This document shows, piece by piece, positions 56,135 to 64,000 of a DNA stretch of 64,000 nt. Source of the stretch: Bifidobacterium minimum (GTDB lineage: Bacteria; Actinomycetota; Actinomycetes; Actinomycetales; Bifidobacteriaceae); assembly GCF_000741645.1 (NCBI RefSeq), contig NZ_JGZD01000009.1, positions 620,001-684,000 on the forward strand, given 5' to 3'. The translations under genes were made by a program, and so were the position numbers. The notes below the pieces were generated by a model that had not been told where the DNA came from, ran no database searches, and saw only the letters and a program-made list of their open reading frames with translations. Numbering within the stretch: position 1 is the stretch's first letter; the number at the start of each line of letters is the position of its first letter.

Positions 56135-56170
56135 CGCAACGTCACCCGCAACGTCACCCGCAACGTCAGG
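56135..56170. repeat. Three 12-bp tandem repeats at the deletion boundary
   Basis: Unit CGCAACGTCACC, two exact copies and one with two changes at its end. They separate the binding-protein remnant from the frameshifted plus-strand gene. Confidence 0.9.
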
Positions 56171-56176
56171 AGAACA

Positions 56177-56520
56177 ATGACCATCGCCATACTCGTGGCC
56201 TCCACCGTGGTGTTCTTCGTCCTAGGGACGGTTATGGGGGTTCTGCCCATGAGACAGAACGACATGACCGACAGACAGGTGCGATTTCAGCAGGTGGGCG
56301 GCATCATGCAGTCGGACTCATTCTCGTGCTGATGGCCGCGCAGCAGGACGCGGCGTCCTGGGCGGCCATCGGAGCCATGATCCTCGGCGTGGTCGTGGGA
56401 AGGATACCCCCTGTGAACAAGGCGATTCTGGTGCGCTTCCCGGATCTGCGCCCGCGCAGGACGAACGGTGCGAAAGCCCATGGCGCGAATCATGGAGCAA
56501 AGGGCTCCAAGCGCCCGTGA
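56177..56520 (+). pseudogene. Frameshifted small membrane-protein gene
   Basis: ATG 56177 follows AGGAG and reads MTIAILVASTVVFFVLGTVMG, then MRQNDMTDRQVRFQQVGGIM before a premature stop at 56330-56332. Adding one G at about 56313 (ATCATG-GCAGTC) continues the protein as AVGLILVLMAAQQDAASWAA, IGAMILGVVVGRIPPVNKAI and a basic tail to TGA 56520, about 113 residues with three hydrophobic segments. The hydrophobicity and Gly/Pro pattern continue smoothly across the repair, so a one-base loss (or a sequencing error) explains it. Function unknown. Confidence 0.75.
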
Positions 56521-56598
56521 TGCGACCCGCCTGGGGCCAAGCCGATCCACGTCGCACTAATCCACGCCGTAGGCCAATCCGGCGACCATGACCTCCCG

Positions 56599-56624
56599 CC
56601 ATGGTCACCCACCATGGTCACCCG
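56599..56624. repeat. Two 13-bp tandem repeats downstream of metF
   Basis: CCATGGTCACCCA is followed by CCATGGTCACCCG. Further along the same gap, TCTCCAATCGG-type copies (56670-56725) run up to and into the metF stop. The 198-base gap 56521-56718 holds no gene that I can support. Confidence 0.75.
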
Positions 56625-56718
56625 GCGACGGATTGGCCATCGGACGGACGGCGAATCCCCTCAGACCCCATCTTCAATCGGTCTCCAATCGGATTCCGTC
56701 TCCAATCGGACCTCGGTC

Positions 56719-57567
56719 TCAGTCGGAGGCGAAAAGACCCGATACGTTCCGCCAGATCCGACGGGTCGTGGAGGGTCGGTTCATCGTATACAGATGGATG
56801 CCCGCCACGCCGTTGGCGATCAGATCGGCGATCTGCTCCGACGCGTAGACGATGCCCGCGCTTCTGAGGCAGTCGGGCGCGTCCCCCCATCTGTCCAGAA
56901 GCGCCTCGACCTTTGGCGGGATATGCGAGCCCCCACGCGACGCCATGCTTCTGACGGACTTCTCGCTGATGATCGGCATGATGCCCGCGCAGATCGGCAC
57001 GGTGATGCCATGTGCGGCGCATACGTCCATGAAACGGTAGAAATCCTCGTTGTCGTAGAACAGCTGGGTGATCAGCTGGCTGACTCCCGCCGAGACCTTG
57101 ATCGCGAGATTTGACACATCCTCCTCCAGGGATGGGGAATCGGCGTGCCCTTCGGGGTAGCATGCGCCGACCAGCGTCATATCGGGACGGCGCCTGTGGA
57201 TGTAGGCAGCCAGATCGCTGGCGTGAGGGAAGACCCCCGTCGGCGTGTGGCTTTCCACGGGATCCCCGCGAAGGGCCAGGATGGCGTTCACCCCGGCCTC
57301 GTCGAACGCCGTCAGCGTCTCGTCCACGCTGGCCTCATCCGCATACAACGAGGTCAGATGCGCCACGACGGGAATATGGTATTCATGCGCTATCGTCGAC
57401 GCGATCCGTGCGGTGGCCGACCTGTCCGCCTGCGATCCATGCCCGTAGGTCACCGAGATGAAATCGGGGCTGAGCCCCTCAAGGCCGTCCAGCGTGTCGT
57501 AGATCGTCCTGACGGGACCGTTGCGCCGGGGTGGGAAGACCTCGAGCGAAAAACCCGGAGCATGCAT
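56719..57567 (-). CDS. metF: 5,10-methylenetetrahydrofolate reductase
   Basis: Makes 5-methyl-THF for methionine synthesis. The 282-residue flavoprotein has SLEVFPPRRNGP near 7, DFISVTYGHGSQA near 34, LTSLYADEASV near 69, ALRGDPVE near 96 and the flavin-site QLFYDNEDFYRF near 166 with GIMPI near 193. ATG 57567 overlaps the metE stop by one base (TGATG), placing it directly with the enzyme that uses its product. Confidence 0.95.
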   Translation of the reverse strand: MHAPGFSLEVFPPRRNGPVRTIYDTLDGLEGLSPDFISVTYGHGSQADRSATARIASTIAHEYHIPVVAHLTSLYADEASVDETLTAFDEAGVNAILALRGDPVESHTPTGVFPHASDLAAYIHRRRPDMTLVGACYPEGHADSPSLEEDVSNLAIKVSAGVSQLITQLFYDNEDFYRFMDVCAAHGITVPICAGIMPIISEKSVRSMASRGGSHIPPKVEALLDRWGDAPDCLRSAGIVYASEQIADLIANGVAGIHLYTMNRPSTTRRIWRNVSGLFASD

Positions 57568-59873
57568 CAGCGTTCCAGTTCGGCCCGGATGGCGCGCGCG
57601 GCCTCGACCATGTTCTCGAGGCTCGGCCACGTCTCGGCGTCGCCACGGGTTTTGAGTCCGCAGTCGGGATTGATCCACACCTTGTCGGCGTCGATCTTCG
57701 CCAGAATCTCCCTGATGCGTCGCGTGATCTCCTCGACGCCGGGGATGCGGGGGGAATGGATGTCGTAGACGCCGGGACCCGCCTCGGTTTCGAAATGCGC
57801 GTCATGGATGGCGTCAAGGACGACGAGATCACCGCGCGACGCCTCGAAGGAGATGACGTCCGCGTCCATATCGTCGATGTCCTTGATGATGTCGTTGAAC
57901 TCCGAATAGCACATATGCGTGTGGATCTGTGTGGTCGGCTTGACGCCGGAATGAACCAGCCGGAAGGCCGGCACCGCCCAGTCCAGATATTGCGTGTGCC
58001 AGTCGCTTCTACGCAGGGGAAGCTTCTCGCGAAGCGCCGCCTCGTCGATCTGGATGATTCTGATCCCGGCCTTTTCGAGGTCGAGGACCTCGTCGCGTAT
58101 CGCCAGAGCCAGCTGACGCGTCTGAAGCTCATGGGAGACGTCCTCGCGGGGCCAGGACCAGTTGAGTATGGTGACCGGACCGGTGAGCATGCCCTTGACG
58201 ATGGAAGACGTGCGGCTTTGGGCGTAGGCGCTCCACTTGACCGTGATGGGCCTTGCGCGGGACACGTCCGACCAGACGATGGGAGGCTTCACGCAGCGCG
58301 TCCCATAGGACTGGACCCAGGCGTTGCGGGTGAACAGGAATCCATGAAGGTTCTGTCCGAAATACTCGACCATGTCGTTGCGCTCGAACTCGCCGTGGAC
58401 GAGAACGTCCAGACCGATGGATTCCTGCCGGGCGATGACGTCGTCGATCTTGCCCCGGATGAAATCGTCATACGCCGCCTGATCTATCTCTCCCTTGCGC
58501 AGTCTTGCACGTTCCGCGCGGACCTCTCGCGTCTGCGGGAAGGACCCGATGGTCGTCGTCGGCAGAAGAGGCAGTCCCAGCTCCTCGCGCTGAAGCCTCT
58601 GCCGTTCGCTTCTGTCCGGGAGCCTGACCAGATCGTCGTCGGTCAGATCGGCGAGGCGGCGGGCCACCGCGGGATCCGCCGCGACGCGGCTTCCGTCGAA
58701 CAACGACTGGTTGTCATGAAGAACAGACGATCCGCGACGCGCGTCATCGGAGGCATCGACGAGATCGGCGATCTGACGCAGCTCGACGAGCTTCTCCTGG
58801 GCGAACGCGAAATGGCGGAGCACATCCTCCCCCAAGGCGTCCTCGCCCTGCGTCGTGTAGGGGACGTGCAGCAGGGAGCATGCGGTGGACACCGCGACGT
58901 GATCGGTCACCGTGCGCAGCGCGTCGATCAGGCCCAGACTGTCGGCGTAGTTGTTTCGCCAGATGTTGCGGCCATTGACCACTCCGGCGACGATGGTGGT
59001 GGTCTGCGGGACGCCGTGACGCTCGATCGCGGTGAGGTTCCCCTCCCGTCCTTCGACGAAGTCAAGTCCGATGCCGTCGAATCCGAGCAGCGCCAGCTTC
59101 TCGTAGATATCCCCCACATGGCCGAAATAGGTGTTGAGGAGGACCTTGACGCCCGCGTGGGGGGTTCCGAGAATCGTCGTGTACAGGGCGGTGACCAGTG
59201 ATTCGTCGCCCTTCTCCTTGTCCAGCGAGAGATAGGGCTCATCGAACTGAACCCACGACGCCCCGAGCTCCGCGAACCGCTGGAGCACGGATGCGTAGAC
59301 GCCCGACACGGCGTTGATCAGCCCCCGGTCGATGGACAGCTCCTCGGCCTGCGGGGTCCGCGCGAGCTTGAGGAAGGTATAGGGACCGATGAGGACGGGC
59401 TTGGTGAGGATCCCCAGCGCCCTGGCCTCCTGGAACTCGTCGAACTGCTTCGTCGACGCCAGATGGATGTCCGTGGAGTAATCGATTTCGGGAACGATGT
59501 AGTGGTAGTTCGTCGTGAACCACTTCTTCATGGGCAGGGCGGTGACGTCCCCGCGTTCGCCCTGGTATCCGCGGGCTATGGCGAAAAGGGTGTCCTCGGG
59601 ATCATCGAACGACAACGACCGGTACCGCTGCGGAACGGCATTGAGCATGATGGCGGTGTCGAGCATCTGGTCGTAGTAGCTGAAGTCGTTGCTGGGTATG
59701 AGGTCGATGCCCTGCCGGGACTGGAGCTTCCAGTGGCGCGCGCGAAGATCGGCCGCGGTGCTTCTGACCTCCTGAAGGGAGAGGTTCCCCTTCCAGTATC
59801 CTTCGATGGCTTTTTTGAGTTCTCTGTCGCGACCGATGCGGGGAAAACCGGATACGGAAGTAAGAACGGGCAT
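57567..59873 (-). CDS. metE: Cobalamin-independent methionine synthase
   Basis: Transfers the methyl group of 5-methyl-THF (polyglutamate) to homocysteine, zinc-dependent. The 768-residue protein has both barrels: N-terminal [20 protein letters not shown] near 8-27 and C-terminal [12 protein letters not shown] near 442, [16 protein letters not shown] near 490, HTHMCYSEF near 654 (His and Cys zinc ligands) and NPDCGLKTR near 735 (Cys). GAAGGAAG precedes the ATG. No SAM riboswitch or T-box was visible in the AT-rich 117-base leader region upstream. Confidence 0.97.
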   Translation of the reverse strand: MPVLTSVSGFPRIGRDRELKKAIEGYWKGNLSLQEVRSTAADLRARHWKLQSRQGIDLIPSNDFSYYDQMLDTAIMLNAVPQRYRSLSFDDPEDTLFAIARGYQGERGDVTALPMKKWFTTNYHYIVPEIDYSTDIHLASTKQFDEFQEARALGILTKPVLIGPYTFLKLARTPQAEELSIDRGLINAVSGVYASVLQRFAELGASWVQFDEPYLSLDKEKGDESLVTALYTTILGTPHAGVKVLLNTYFGHVGDIYEKLALLGFDGIGLDFVEGREGNLTAIERHGVPQTTTIVAGVVNGRNIWRNNYADSLGLIDALRTVTDHVAVSTACSLLHVPYTTQGEDALGEDVLRHFAFAQEKLVELRQIADLVDASDDARRGSSVLHDNQSLFDGSRVAADPAVARRLADLTDDDLVRLPDRSERQRLQREELGLPLLPTTTIGSFPQTREVRAERARLRKGEIDQAAYDDFIRGKIDDVIARQESIGLDVLVHGEFERNDMVEYFGQNLHGFLFTRNAWVQSYGTRCVKPPIVWSDVSRARPITVKWSAYAQSRTSSIVKGMLTGPVTILNWSWPREDVSHELQTRQLALAIRDEVLDLEKAGIRIIQIDEAALREKLPLRRSDWHTQYLDWAVPAFRLVHSGVKPTTQIHTHMCYSEFNDIIKDIDDMDADVISFEASRGDLVVLDAIHDAHFETEAGPGVYDIHSPRIPGVEEITRRIREILAKIDADKVWINPDCGLKTRGDAETWPSLENMVEAARAIRAELER

Positions 59874-59990
59874 GACGCTTCCTTCAATCGATATTCTTGG
59901 GTAACGGCTATAAGGTTAGCAATAAAAGCCGAAGACCGTCATTAGATGCATTGTGATGTCGTTATAGGATGGGTTTATAGCGGGTTTTGG

Positions 59991-60548
59991 TCAGCGCAGA
60001 TCCTTCGGGCGGATAACCGCCTCCAGTCGGGCGCCATGCGTCTGCCATCGGTCGAATGGCCCGTCCGCGGTCAGGATCGCGACGCTTCCGACCGACATCC
60101 CCAATCCCAGAAGCCCCTCCGAGGCCGGATCCGAGTCCTGCGAGGACAGCCATTGCGAGGCCACCGAAACCGTGGGCTCGTGCGCCAGAAGAAGCAGGAT
60201 CCTCGTGTCGTCGGATGTGTGCGACAATTCGTCGACGACGGCCTGGATCCCCCCGTCGTACAGGTGCTTGCGGTAGTCCACACGGGGATGGTCGCCGAAC
60301 ACGCCCAGCATGCGGTCCAGTGTCTGGCGGGCCCGCACGGCTCCGGAGCAGGCGATGCGGTCGGGCATCAGTCCCATGTCCACAAGCCCCCTGGCCATGC
60401 GCTTGGCCTGCTTGCGTCCCTTGTCCGTGAGGGCGCGTTCCGAGTCCGGTTCGTTCCCGCCGGGCTCGGCCTTCGCATGCCGCATCACGATCAGCACATG
60501 GCCACGCGTTTTGCATCGCCTGGCCACCGAGGATATGTCAACGCCCAT
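59991..60548 (-). CDS. SixA-like histidine phosphatase
   Basis: A 185-residue histidine phosphatase superfamily protein. The RHG-type motif is VMRHAKAEPG near residue 21 (Arg-His), with a second-half His in LLLAHEPTVS near 121 and CSGAVRARQTLDRML near 66. SixA dephosphorylates phosphohistidine in phosphorelays, but the sequence does not prove that substrate. ATG 60548 overlaps the 3' end of trmI by 11 bases; GGGAAGGG lies about 10 bases upstream. Confidence 0.85.
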   Translation of the reverse strand: MGVDISSVARRCKTRGHVLIVMRHAKAEPGGNEPDSERALTDKGRKQAKRMARGLVDMGLMPDRIACSGAVRARQTLDRMLGVFGDHPRVDYRKHLYDGGIQAVVDELSHTSDDTRILLLLAHEPTVSVASQWLSSQDSDPASEGLLGLGMSVGSVAILTADGPFDRWQTHGARLEAVIRPKDLR

Positions 60549-61758
60549 CGCGCGTCGTCCCTTCCCTGTCGGCCGTCGCAGCGGCGTCACCGGCGGGATC
60601 GTTCGTCCCGGACGCCAGATACGCGGTCTGTCTGTCAAGATCGCGCAGAACCTTGCGAAGTTTGCGGTCGGAGATGTCGCGAAGCTCGAGTTCCTCCAGA
60701 CGGCTTCGACGTTCCGCGGGGCTGAGCGAGTCGATGTCCCGACTGGTGTCCTTGGCGGCCCGCGCATGGCGGCGAAGCGCGGCCGACCCCGGGGCCATGG
60801 ACCGGGACATGATGAGGAATCCCGTATGACCGATCATCTCGTGTTCGGGTCTGACGGCCAGCCCCTCGGCCTTCCATCCCCGCTCGATGGTCTCCCCGAT
60901 CTCCGGCTCCGTCCAATGATCGGAGCCGCGAAGGGATTCGGCCATGCGCGACATCTGCGACGTGGTGGTCACATAGGCGACGAGGACGCCCCCCGGAGCC
61001 ATGACTCGCCAGGCGTGCTCCAGACGGTTCCATGGATCGAGCATGTCGAGGACGACGCGGTCGAAATGATGCTCGGGCATGGCCGCCGTCGCGGAATCGA
61101 AATCGGAGACGCGGACCTCCCACCATGGCGGCTCGTGTCCCATGAACAGCGTGACGTTGGACCTGGCCACATTGGCGAACTCCGAACGCATCTCGACGCT
61201 GACCAGTTCCCCGGAGGCCCCCACCGCCTGGACCAGGGCCAGACTCATCGCGCCGGACCCCGCGCCCGACTCCAGAACGCGCATCCCCGGACGGATGTCG
61301 CCGATGGCGAGCACCTGGGCGATGTCCTTCGGATACATGATCTGCGCGCCGCGTGGCATGGACAGGACGTAGTCGACAAGACGGGGACGCATGACCATAT
61401 AGGGCCATCCGCCGATGGAACGGGAGCCCTTCCACGGCTTGGGGGCATCAGGGGATGCGTCCAAGCCGGCCTTCGCGGCGTCCGGTGCGGCGTCCGGTGT
61501 GGCGTCCGGCGTCTGATTCGGACGCGGGCCGCTGACGGAGATGACGACGACTCCGGGATCCCGACCGATGATGTCGTCATGCCGGATGAAACCGTGGTCG
61601 GTCTGGCTCGCGGCCCCGCGCACGAGCTGCTCGGTGTATCTGCGCCCACGCCTGTCGGTGAGCTGCACCTTCTCGCCCGCCCGGAACGGACCGCGCACCG
61701 TCGGGATCGACGACCATCCCGGGCCATGCTCCACGTGAATTCCCTTCGTCTCACTCAC
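60538..61758 (-). CDS. trmI: tRNA (adenine-58-N1) methyltransferase TrmI
   Basis: SAM-dependent enzyme forming m1A58 in the T-loop of tRNA. The 406-residue protein has an N-terminal barrel (GPFRAGEKVQLTD near 23), the fold segment MYPKDIAQVLAIGDIRPG near 140, SAM motif I VLESGAGSGAMSLAL near 161, motif II VSVEMRSEFA near 186 and motif IV VVLDMLDPWN near 233. A PDA-rich linker near 85-105 comes from a 12-bp repeat. The C-terminal ~100 residues are charged and helical. Confidence 0.92.
   Translation of the reverse strand: MSETKGIHVEHGPGWSSIPTVRGPFRAGEKVQLTDRRGRRYTEQLVRGAASQTDHGFIRHDDIIGRDPGVVVISVSGPRPNQTPDATPDAAPDAAKAGLDASPDAPKPWKGSRSIGGWPYMVMRPRLVDYVLSMPRGAQIMYPKDIAQVLAIGDIRPGMRVLESGAGSGAMSLALVQAVGASGELVSVEMRSEFANVARSNVTLFMGHEPPWWEVRVSDFDSATAAMPEHHFDRVVLDMLDPWNRLEHAWRVMAPGGVLVAYVTTTSQMSRMAESLRGSDHWTEPEIGETIERGWKAEGLAVRPEHEMIGHTGFLIMSRSMAPGSAALRRHARAAKDTSRDIDSLSPAERRSRLEELELRDISDRKLRKVLRDLDRQTAYLASGTNDPAGDAAATADREGTTRDGR
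61475..61510. repeat. Three 12-bp tandem repeats in trmI
   Basis: Unit GCGGCGTCCGGT, with small changes in the third copy, encoding Thr/Ala-Pro-Asp-Ala on the minus strand in the linker between the N-terminal barrel and the catalytic domain. Confidence 0.85.
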
Positions 61759-62641
61759 TGGCGTACGCCGCCCATCGGCCGTTGGTGCTCACGACGGTCA
61801 GCGGCAGACCGAAGACCCTCGACAGCCTTTGCGAGGTCAGACCCTCGTTCAGAGAGCCGGCATAGACTATCGTGCCGGGCGCGGGATCGGCCTCCAGAGA
61901 CGATTCCCTAGCGTCACCACCTGCGTCGGCGTCGGCGTCATCGTCGTCCCTGCCCGCGTCGTCCCTGCCCATAATCGCGATATGGTCGAATCCCCGGGGT
62001 ATCTCCTCCAGCCGGTGGGTGACGAGGACCACGGCCCGCGATCCCCCGTCCATGCCGATCCGAGAAAGGGCCTGAAGCGCGATCTCGCGGCCACCGAGGT
62101 CAAGGCCCGTGGTCGGCTCATCCAGAATCAGCAGATCCGGATCGGCCATCAGCGCCCGACAGACGAGGACGCGCGTCCTCTCCCCCTCGGACAGACGGAA
62201 GAGACGCTTGCCCTCCACATAGGAGACTCCGAATCTTGACAGAAGCGTCCGTGCCTTCGCCACGTCATCCGGAGTGAACGTCTCCCGCCAGCGTCCGGTA
62301 GTCGCCGTGAGGGCGGTGAGGACGACGTCAAGCGGATCCTCATCCGGAGGGAATGACCGGGACAACTCCGCGGAGCTCAGGCCTATCCGATGGCGATAGG
62401 AGAACACGTCGACCTTGCCGAGGGCGTTGCCCAGTATGGAGACGGTCCCCTCGGTGGGATGAAGGCGGGTTGCCATCATACGGACGATGGTGGATTTCCC
62501 TATCCCGTTGGGCCCGAAGAGGATCCACTTCTCCCCCGGCATCACCGTCAGATCGACGTCCCGGATGATGGTCCTCCCCTGACGTCGCAGGCTCACACCA
62601 CGAATCTCCACCGCGGCGGCGGAGCGCATATCGGACGGCAT
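61751..62641 (-). CDS. Stand-alone ABC ATPase (ModF/YlmA-like)
   Basis: A 296-residue ATP-binding protein without a partner permease nearby. Walker A is LFGPNGIGKSTIV near residue 42, signature RLSEGERTRVLVCRAL near 149, Walker [16 protein letters not shown] near 170, and the switch His in VLVTHRLEE near 205. An acidic Asp-rich insertion lies near 228-243. Its end overlaps the trmI start by 8 bases and it begins one base after the preceding stop, so it belongs to a run 63074 to 59991. The role is unclear. Confidence 0.85.
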   Translation of the reverse strand: MPSDMRSAAAVEIRGVSLRRQGRTIIRDVDLTVMPGEKWILFGPNGIGKSTIVRMMATRLHPTEGTVSILGNALGKVDVFSYRHRIGLSSAELSRSFPPDEDPLDVVLTALTATTGRWRETFTPDDVAKARTLLSRFGVSYVEGKRLFRLSEGERTRVLVCRALMADPDLLILDEPTTGLDLGGREIALQALSRIGMDGGSRAVVLVTHRLEEIPRGFDHIAIMGRDDAGRDDDDADADAGGDARESSLEADPAPGTIVYAGSLNEGLTSQRLSRVFGLPLTVVSTNGRWAAYASE

Positions 62642-62642
62642 A

Positions 62643-63074
62643 TCAGACGGCCGTTCCGTTGTCGTCCAGCCGCGGGTTCGAGGAGGGATCCCTCGATACG
62701 AAGAACAGGGAGAGGATGCCTATGGCGAAGGCCACGGCCACGACGATGAGGAGCCACAGGGGATGCGAGGGAAGCCACATGGCCACGAGGAACGCGACGG
62801 CGGACAGGGCGATAAGCGACCAGCACACCACGCGCGCCCACCATGCAGCCGACCTGTGGCTGGCGGTCGGAGGTTCGTCCTCCCATTGTTCCGAGTCCGA
62901 GGCCGAAGGGACCCATGGACCTGCGGATCCCTCGGCAAGACGCCGTGAGCGCTCCTGAAGATCGTATTCGTTGACGCGTCCGGATCCACGTGGCGCGACC
63001 GGTGCGGACGATCGAGGCGATCCACTGCGGCGTTCCCGACGGGCCCGGGCTCGTCGTTCCTCACGATTGGGCAT
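62643..63074 (-). CDS. Two-helix membrane protein with basic N-terminus, unknown function
   Basis: A 143-residue protein starting MPNREERRARARRERRSGS, a strongly basic stretch of about 35 residues, then an acidic linker and two membrane helices at about residues 82-102 and 106-126. GGAGGAG lies 5 bases before ATG 63074. It precedes the ABC ATPase by one base, so they are co-transcribed, but nothing shows that it is that ATPase's permease. Confidence 0.75.
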   Translation of the reverse strand: MPNREERRARARRERRSGSPRSSAPVAPRGSGRVNEYDLQERSRRLAEGSAGPWVPSASDSEQWEDEPPTASHRSAAWWARVVCWSLIALSAVAFLVAMWLPSHPLWLLIVVAVAFAIGILSLFFVSRDPSSNPRLDDNGTAV

Positions 63075-63145
63075 AACACTCCTCCTTCATTGGACGAGAA
63101 CCATCCTAGGATGGACAGGCGGATGGCGTGGGCACCCGCCTGTCG

Positions 63146-64000
63146 TCATCGCGGAAGCATCATCGGACGCTGCGTGGGGACAATCGGTGAGGGGAGCTCG
63201 GTGGAGCCCGTCAGGAAGCGGTCCACCGCGGCGGCGCAGCTGCGGCCCTCGGAGATCGCCCAGACGACCAGGCTCTGGCCCCGGCCCGCGTCGCCGCAGG
63301 CGAAGACGCCGTCCTGAGAGGTCGTGAAACCCTTGTCGCGGGAGATGTTGCCCCTCTGATCGAGCTCGACGGGAAGCTGATCGAGAAGCGTTGCGGTGTC
63401 CGGATGGAGGAATCCAACGGAGATCAGGACCAGATCCGCCGGTATCACCCTCTCCGTCCCCGGCTGACGAGTGAAGGGACCATTCTCACCGGGCGCGACG
63501 TTGGCTATCCTCAGTCCGGTGACATGGCCGTTCCCGTCGGCGAGGAATCCCTCGGCCCTGGTCGACGGCTCGACGTTCACCCGATCGTCGTCGCCGTCGT
63601 TGCCGACGAAGCGTACGGAATCGGTGTCATAGACGTAGGTGCCGCCCTCCTCCATCGACGAGGTCTTCTGATACGTCCGGGCGTAGGTCGGCCACGGCTG
63701 GCCGTCCGGACGTTCATTGGGCTCCTTCGACATGATCTGGAGCACGGTGACGTCCTTGGCTCCTTGCCGCAGGGATGTCCCGAGGCAGTCCGATCCTGTG
63801 TCCCCGCCGCCGATGATGACCACGTGCTTGTCCTTGGCGGTGATGTCCTTCTCTGGCGTGACGCCGTAGACGCGTCGCGTCGCATCCGGCAGGAAGTCCA
63901 TGGCGAAATGAATGCCCTTGAGCTCGCGTCCGGGAATCGACATGTCCCGCGGGACGGTCGATCCGATCGCCACCACGACGGCGTCGTATCTGGAGCGGAG
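63146..64000 (-). CDS. gltD: Glutamate synthase small subunit, C-terminal part (runs off the window)
   Basis: FAD/NADPH subunit that supplies electrons to GltB for glutamate formation. About 284 residues are in the window: VVAIGSTVPRDMSIPGREL near the edge, HFAMDFLPDATRR, the NADPH-binding VVIIGGGDTGSDCLGTSLRQ, and the C-terminal FAD signature GVFACGDAGRGQSLVVWAI, then a normal C-terminus. The 5' half is cut off by the right edge. With glnE in the same window, it shows an intact GS-GOGAT nitrogen route. Confidence 0.95.
   Translation of the reverse strand, partial: LRSRYDAVVVAIGSTVPRDMSIPGRELKGIHFAMDFLPDATRRVYGVTPEKDITAKDKHVVIIGGGDTGSDCLGTSLRQGAKDVTVLQIMSKEPNERPDGQPWPTYARTYQKTSSMEEGGTYVYDTDSVRFVGNDGDDDRVNVEPSTRAEGFLADGNGHVTGLRIANVAPGENGPFTRQPGTERVIPADLVLISVGFLHPDTATLLDQLPVELDQRGNISRDKGFTTSQDGVFACGDAGRGQSLVVWAISEGRSCAAAVDRFLTGSTELPSPIVPTQRPMMLPR

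Noticed and set aside
56101-56265. Extension of the binding-protein remnant upstream to 56265
   Set aside because: The added residues are repeat-encoded (Leu-Arg-Val-Thr) and the reverse complement of the membrane-protein gene; they do not resemble a signal peptide or the missing lobe.
59874-59990. SAM riboswitch or T-box before metE
   Set aside because: Only 117 AT-rich bases; no stem set or specifier loop could be drawn.

Overview
The window reads as the chromosome of a high-GC actinobacterium, most likely a bifidobacterium. The evidence is the transketolase/transaldolase pair of the bifid shunt, an HrcA/CIRCE heat-shock control, actinobacterial gene neighbourhoods (thrS-PIP synthase-yebC-ruvCAB; uvrAC-rapZ-whiA-pgk-tpiA-secG), a Gly-Cys-Val tRNA cluster, actinobacterial type LexA boxes and WhiA. 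I cannot name the species. Almost all of it is core, vertically inherited DNA. I see no phage, insertion sequence, CRISPR array or rRNA.

Layout. 1-7616 (minus): purH (cut by the window edge), a DUF6350 membrane protein, sucD, sucC, apt, yajC, ruvB, ruvA, ruvC; ruvAB has its own LexA box. 7622-11902 (minus): yebC, a CDP-alcohol phosphatidyltransferase (probable phosphatidylinositol-phosphate synthase), thrS and four tRNAs. 12157-17694: a PAC2 protein, uppP, a fructosamine-kinase-like gene, dnaJ and hrcA with a perfect CIRCE. 17936-21256 (plus): tkt and tal. 21620-26097 (minus): a HAD phosphatase, secG, tpiA, pgk, whiA. 26242-33792 (minus): uvrA-uvrC-aroE-rapZ, each start codon overlapping the previous stop as ATGA, headed by a perfect LexA box. 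34005-39802 (plus): an ABC-F protein, the fused NAD(P)HX repair enzyme, a HAD hydrolase, a LysR regulator. 39830-46511 (minus): the complete pyrimidine cluster after carbamoyl phosphate, pyrB-I-C-F-K-D-E. 46586-49307 (minus): feoA-feoB plus a FeoC-like gene. 49557-52697: glnE. 53275-56520: a decaying GguAB/ChvE-type sugar ABC transporter and a frameshifted membrane-protein gene. 56719-64000 (minus): metF, metE, a SixA-like phosphatase, trmI, a single ABC ATPase, a small membrane protein and the 3' part of gltD.

The functional themes are DNA repair under SOS control, central sugar metabolism, pyrimidine and methionine synthesis, nitrogen control and ferrous iron uptake. Two patterns cut across the genes. 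First, short perfect or near-perfect tandem repeats (7-18 bp units, two to five copies) are scattered through intergenic gaps, stop-codon regions and low-constraint protein linkers; inside genes the units are multiples of three. Second, several genes without a Shine-Dalgarno sequence (tpiA, lysR, glnE, probably the PAC2 gene and feoA) have a TAnnnT-like -10 box 6-8 bases before the start codon, as expected for leaderless mRNAs.

The nearest things to something new are the FeoC-like four-cysteine protein, the Arg-to-Ala change in the CDP-alcohol transferase signature, the SOS-headed uvrAC-aroE-rapZ operon and the fresh decay of the sugar transporter. I found no clearly novel multigene system.
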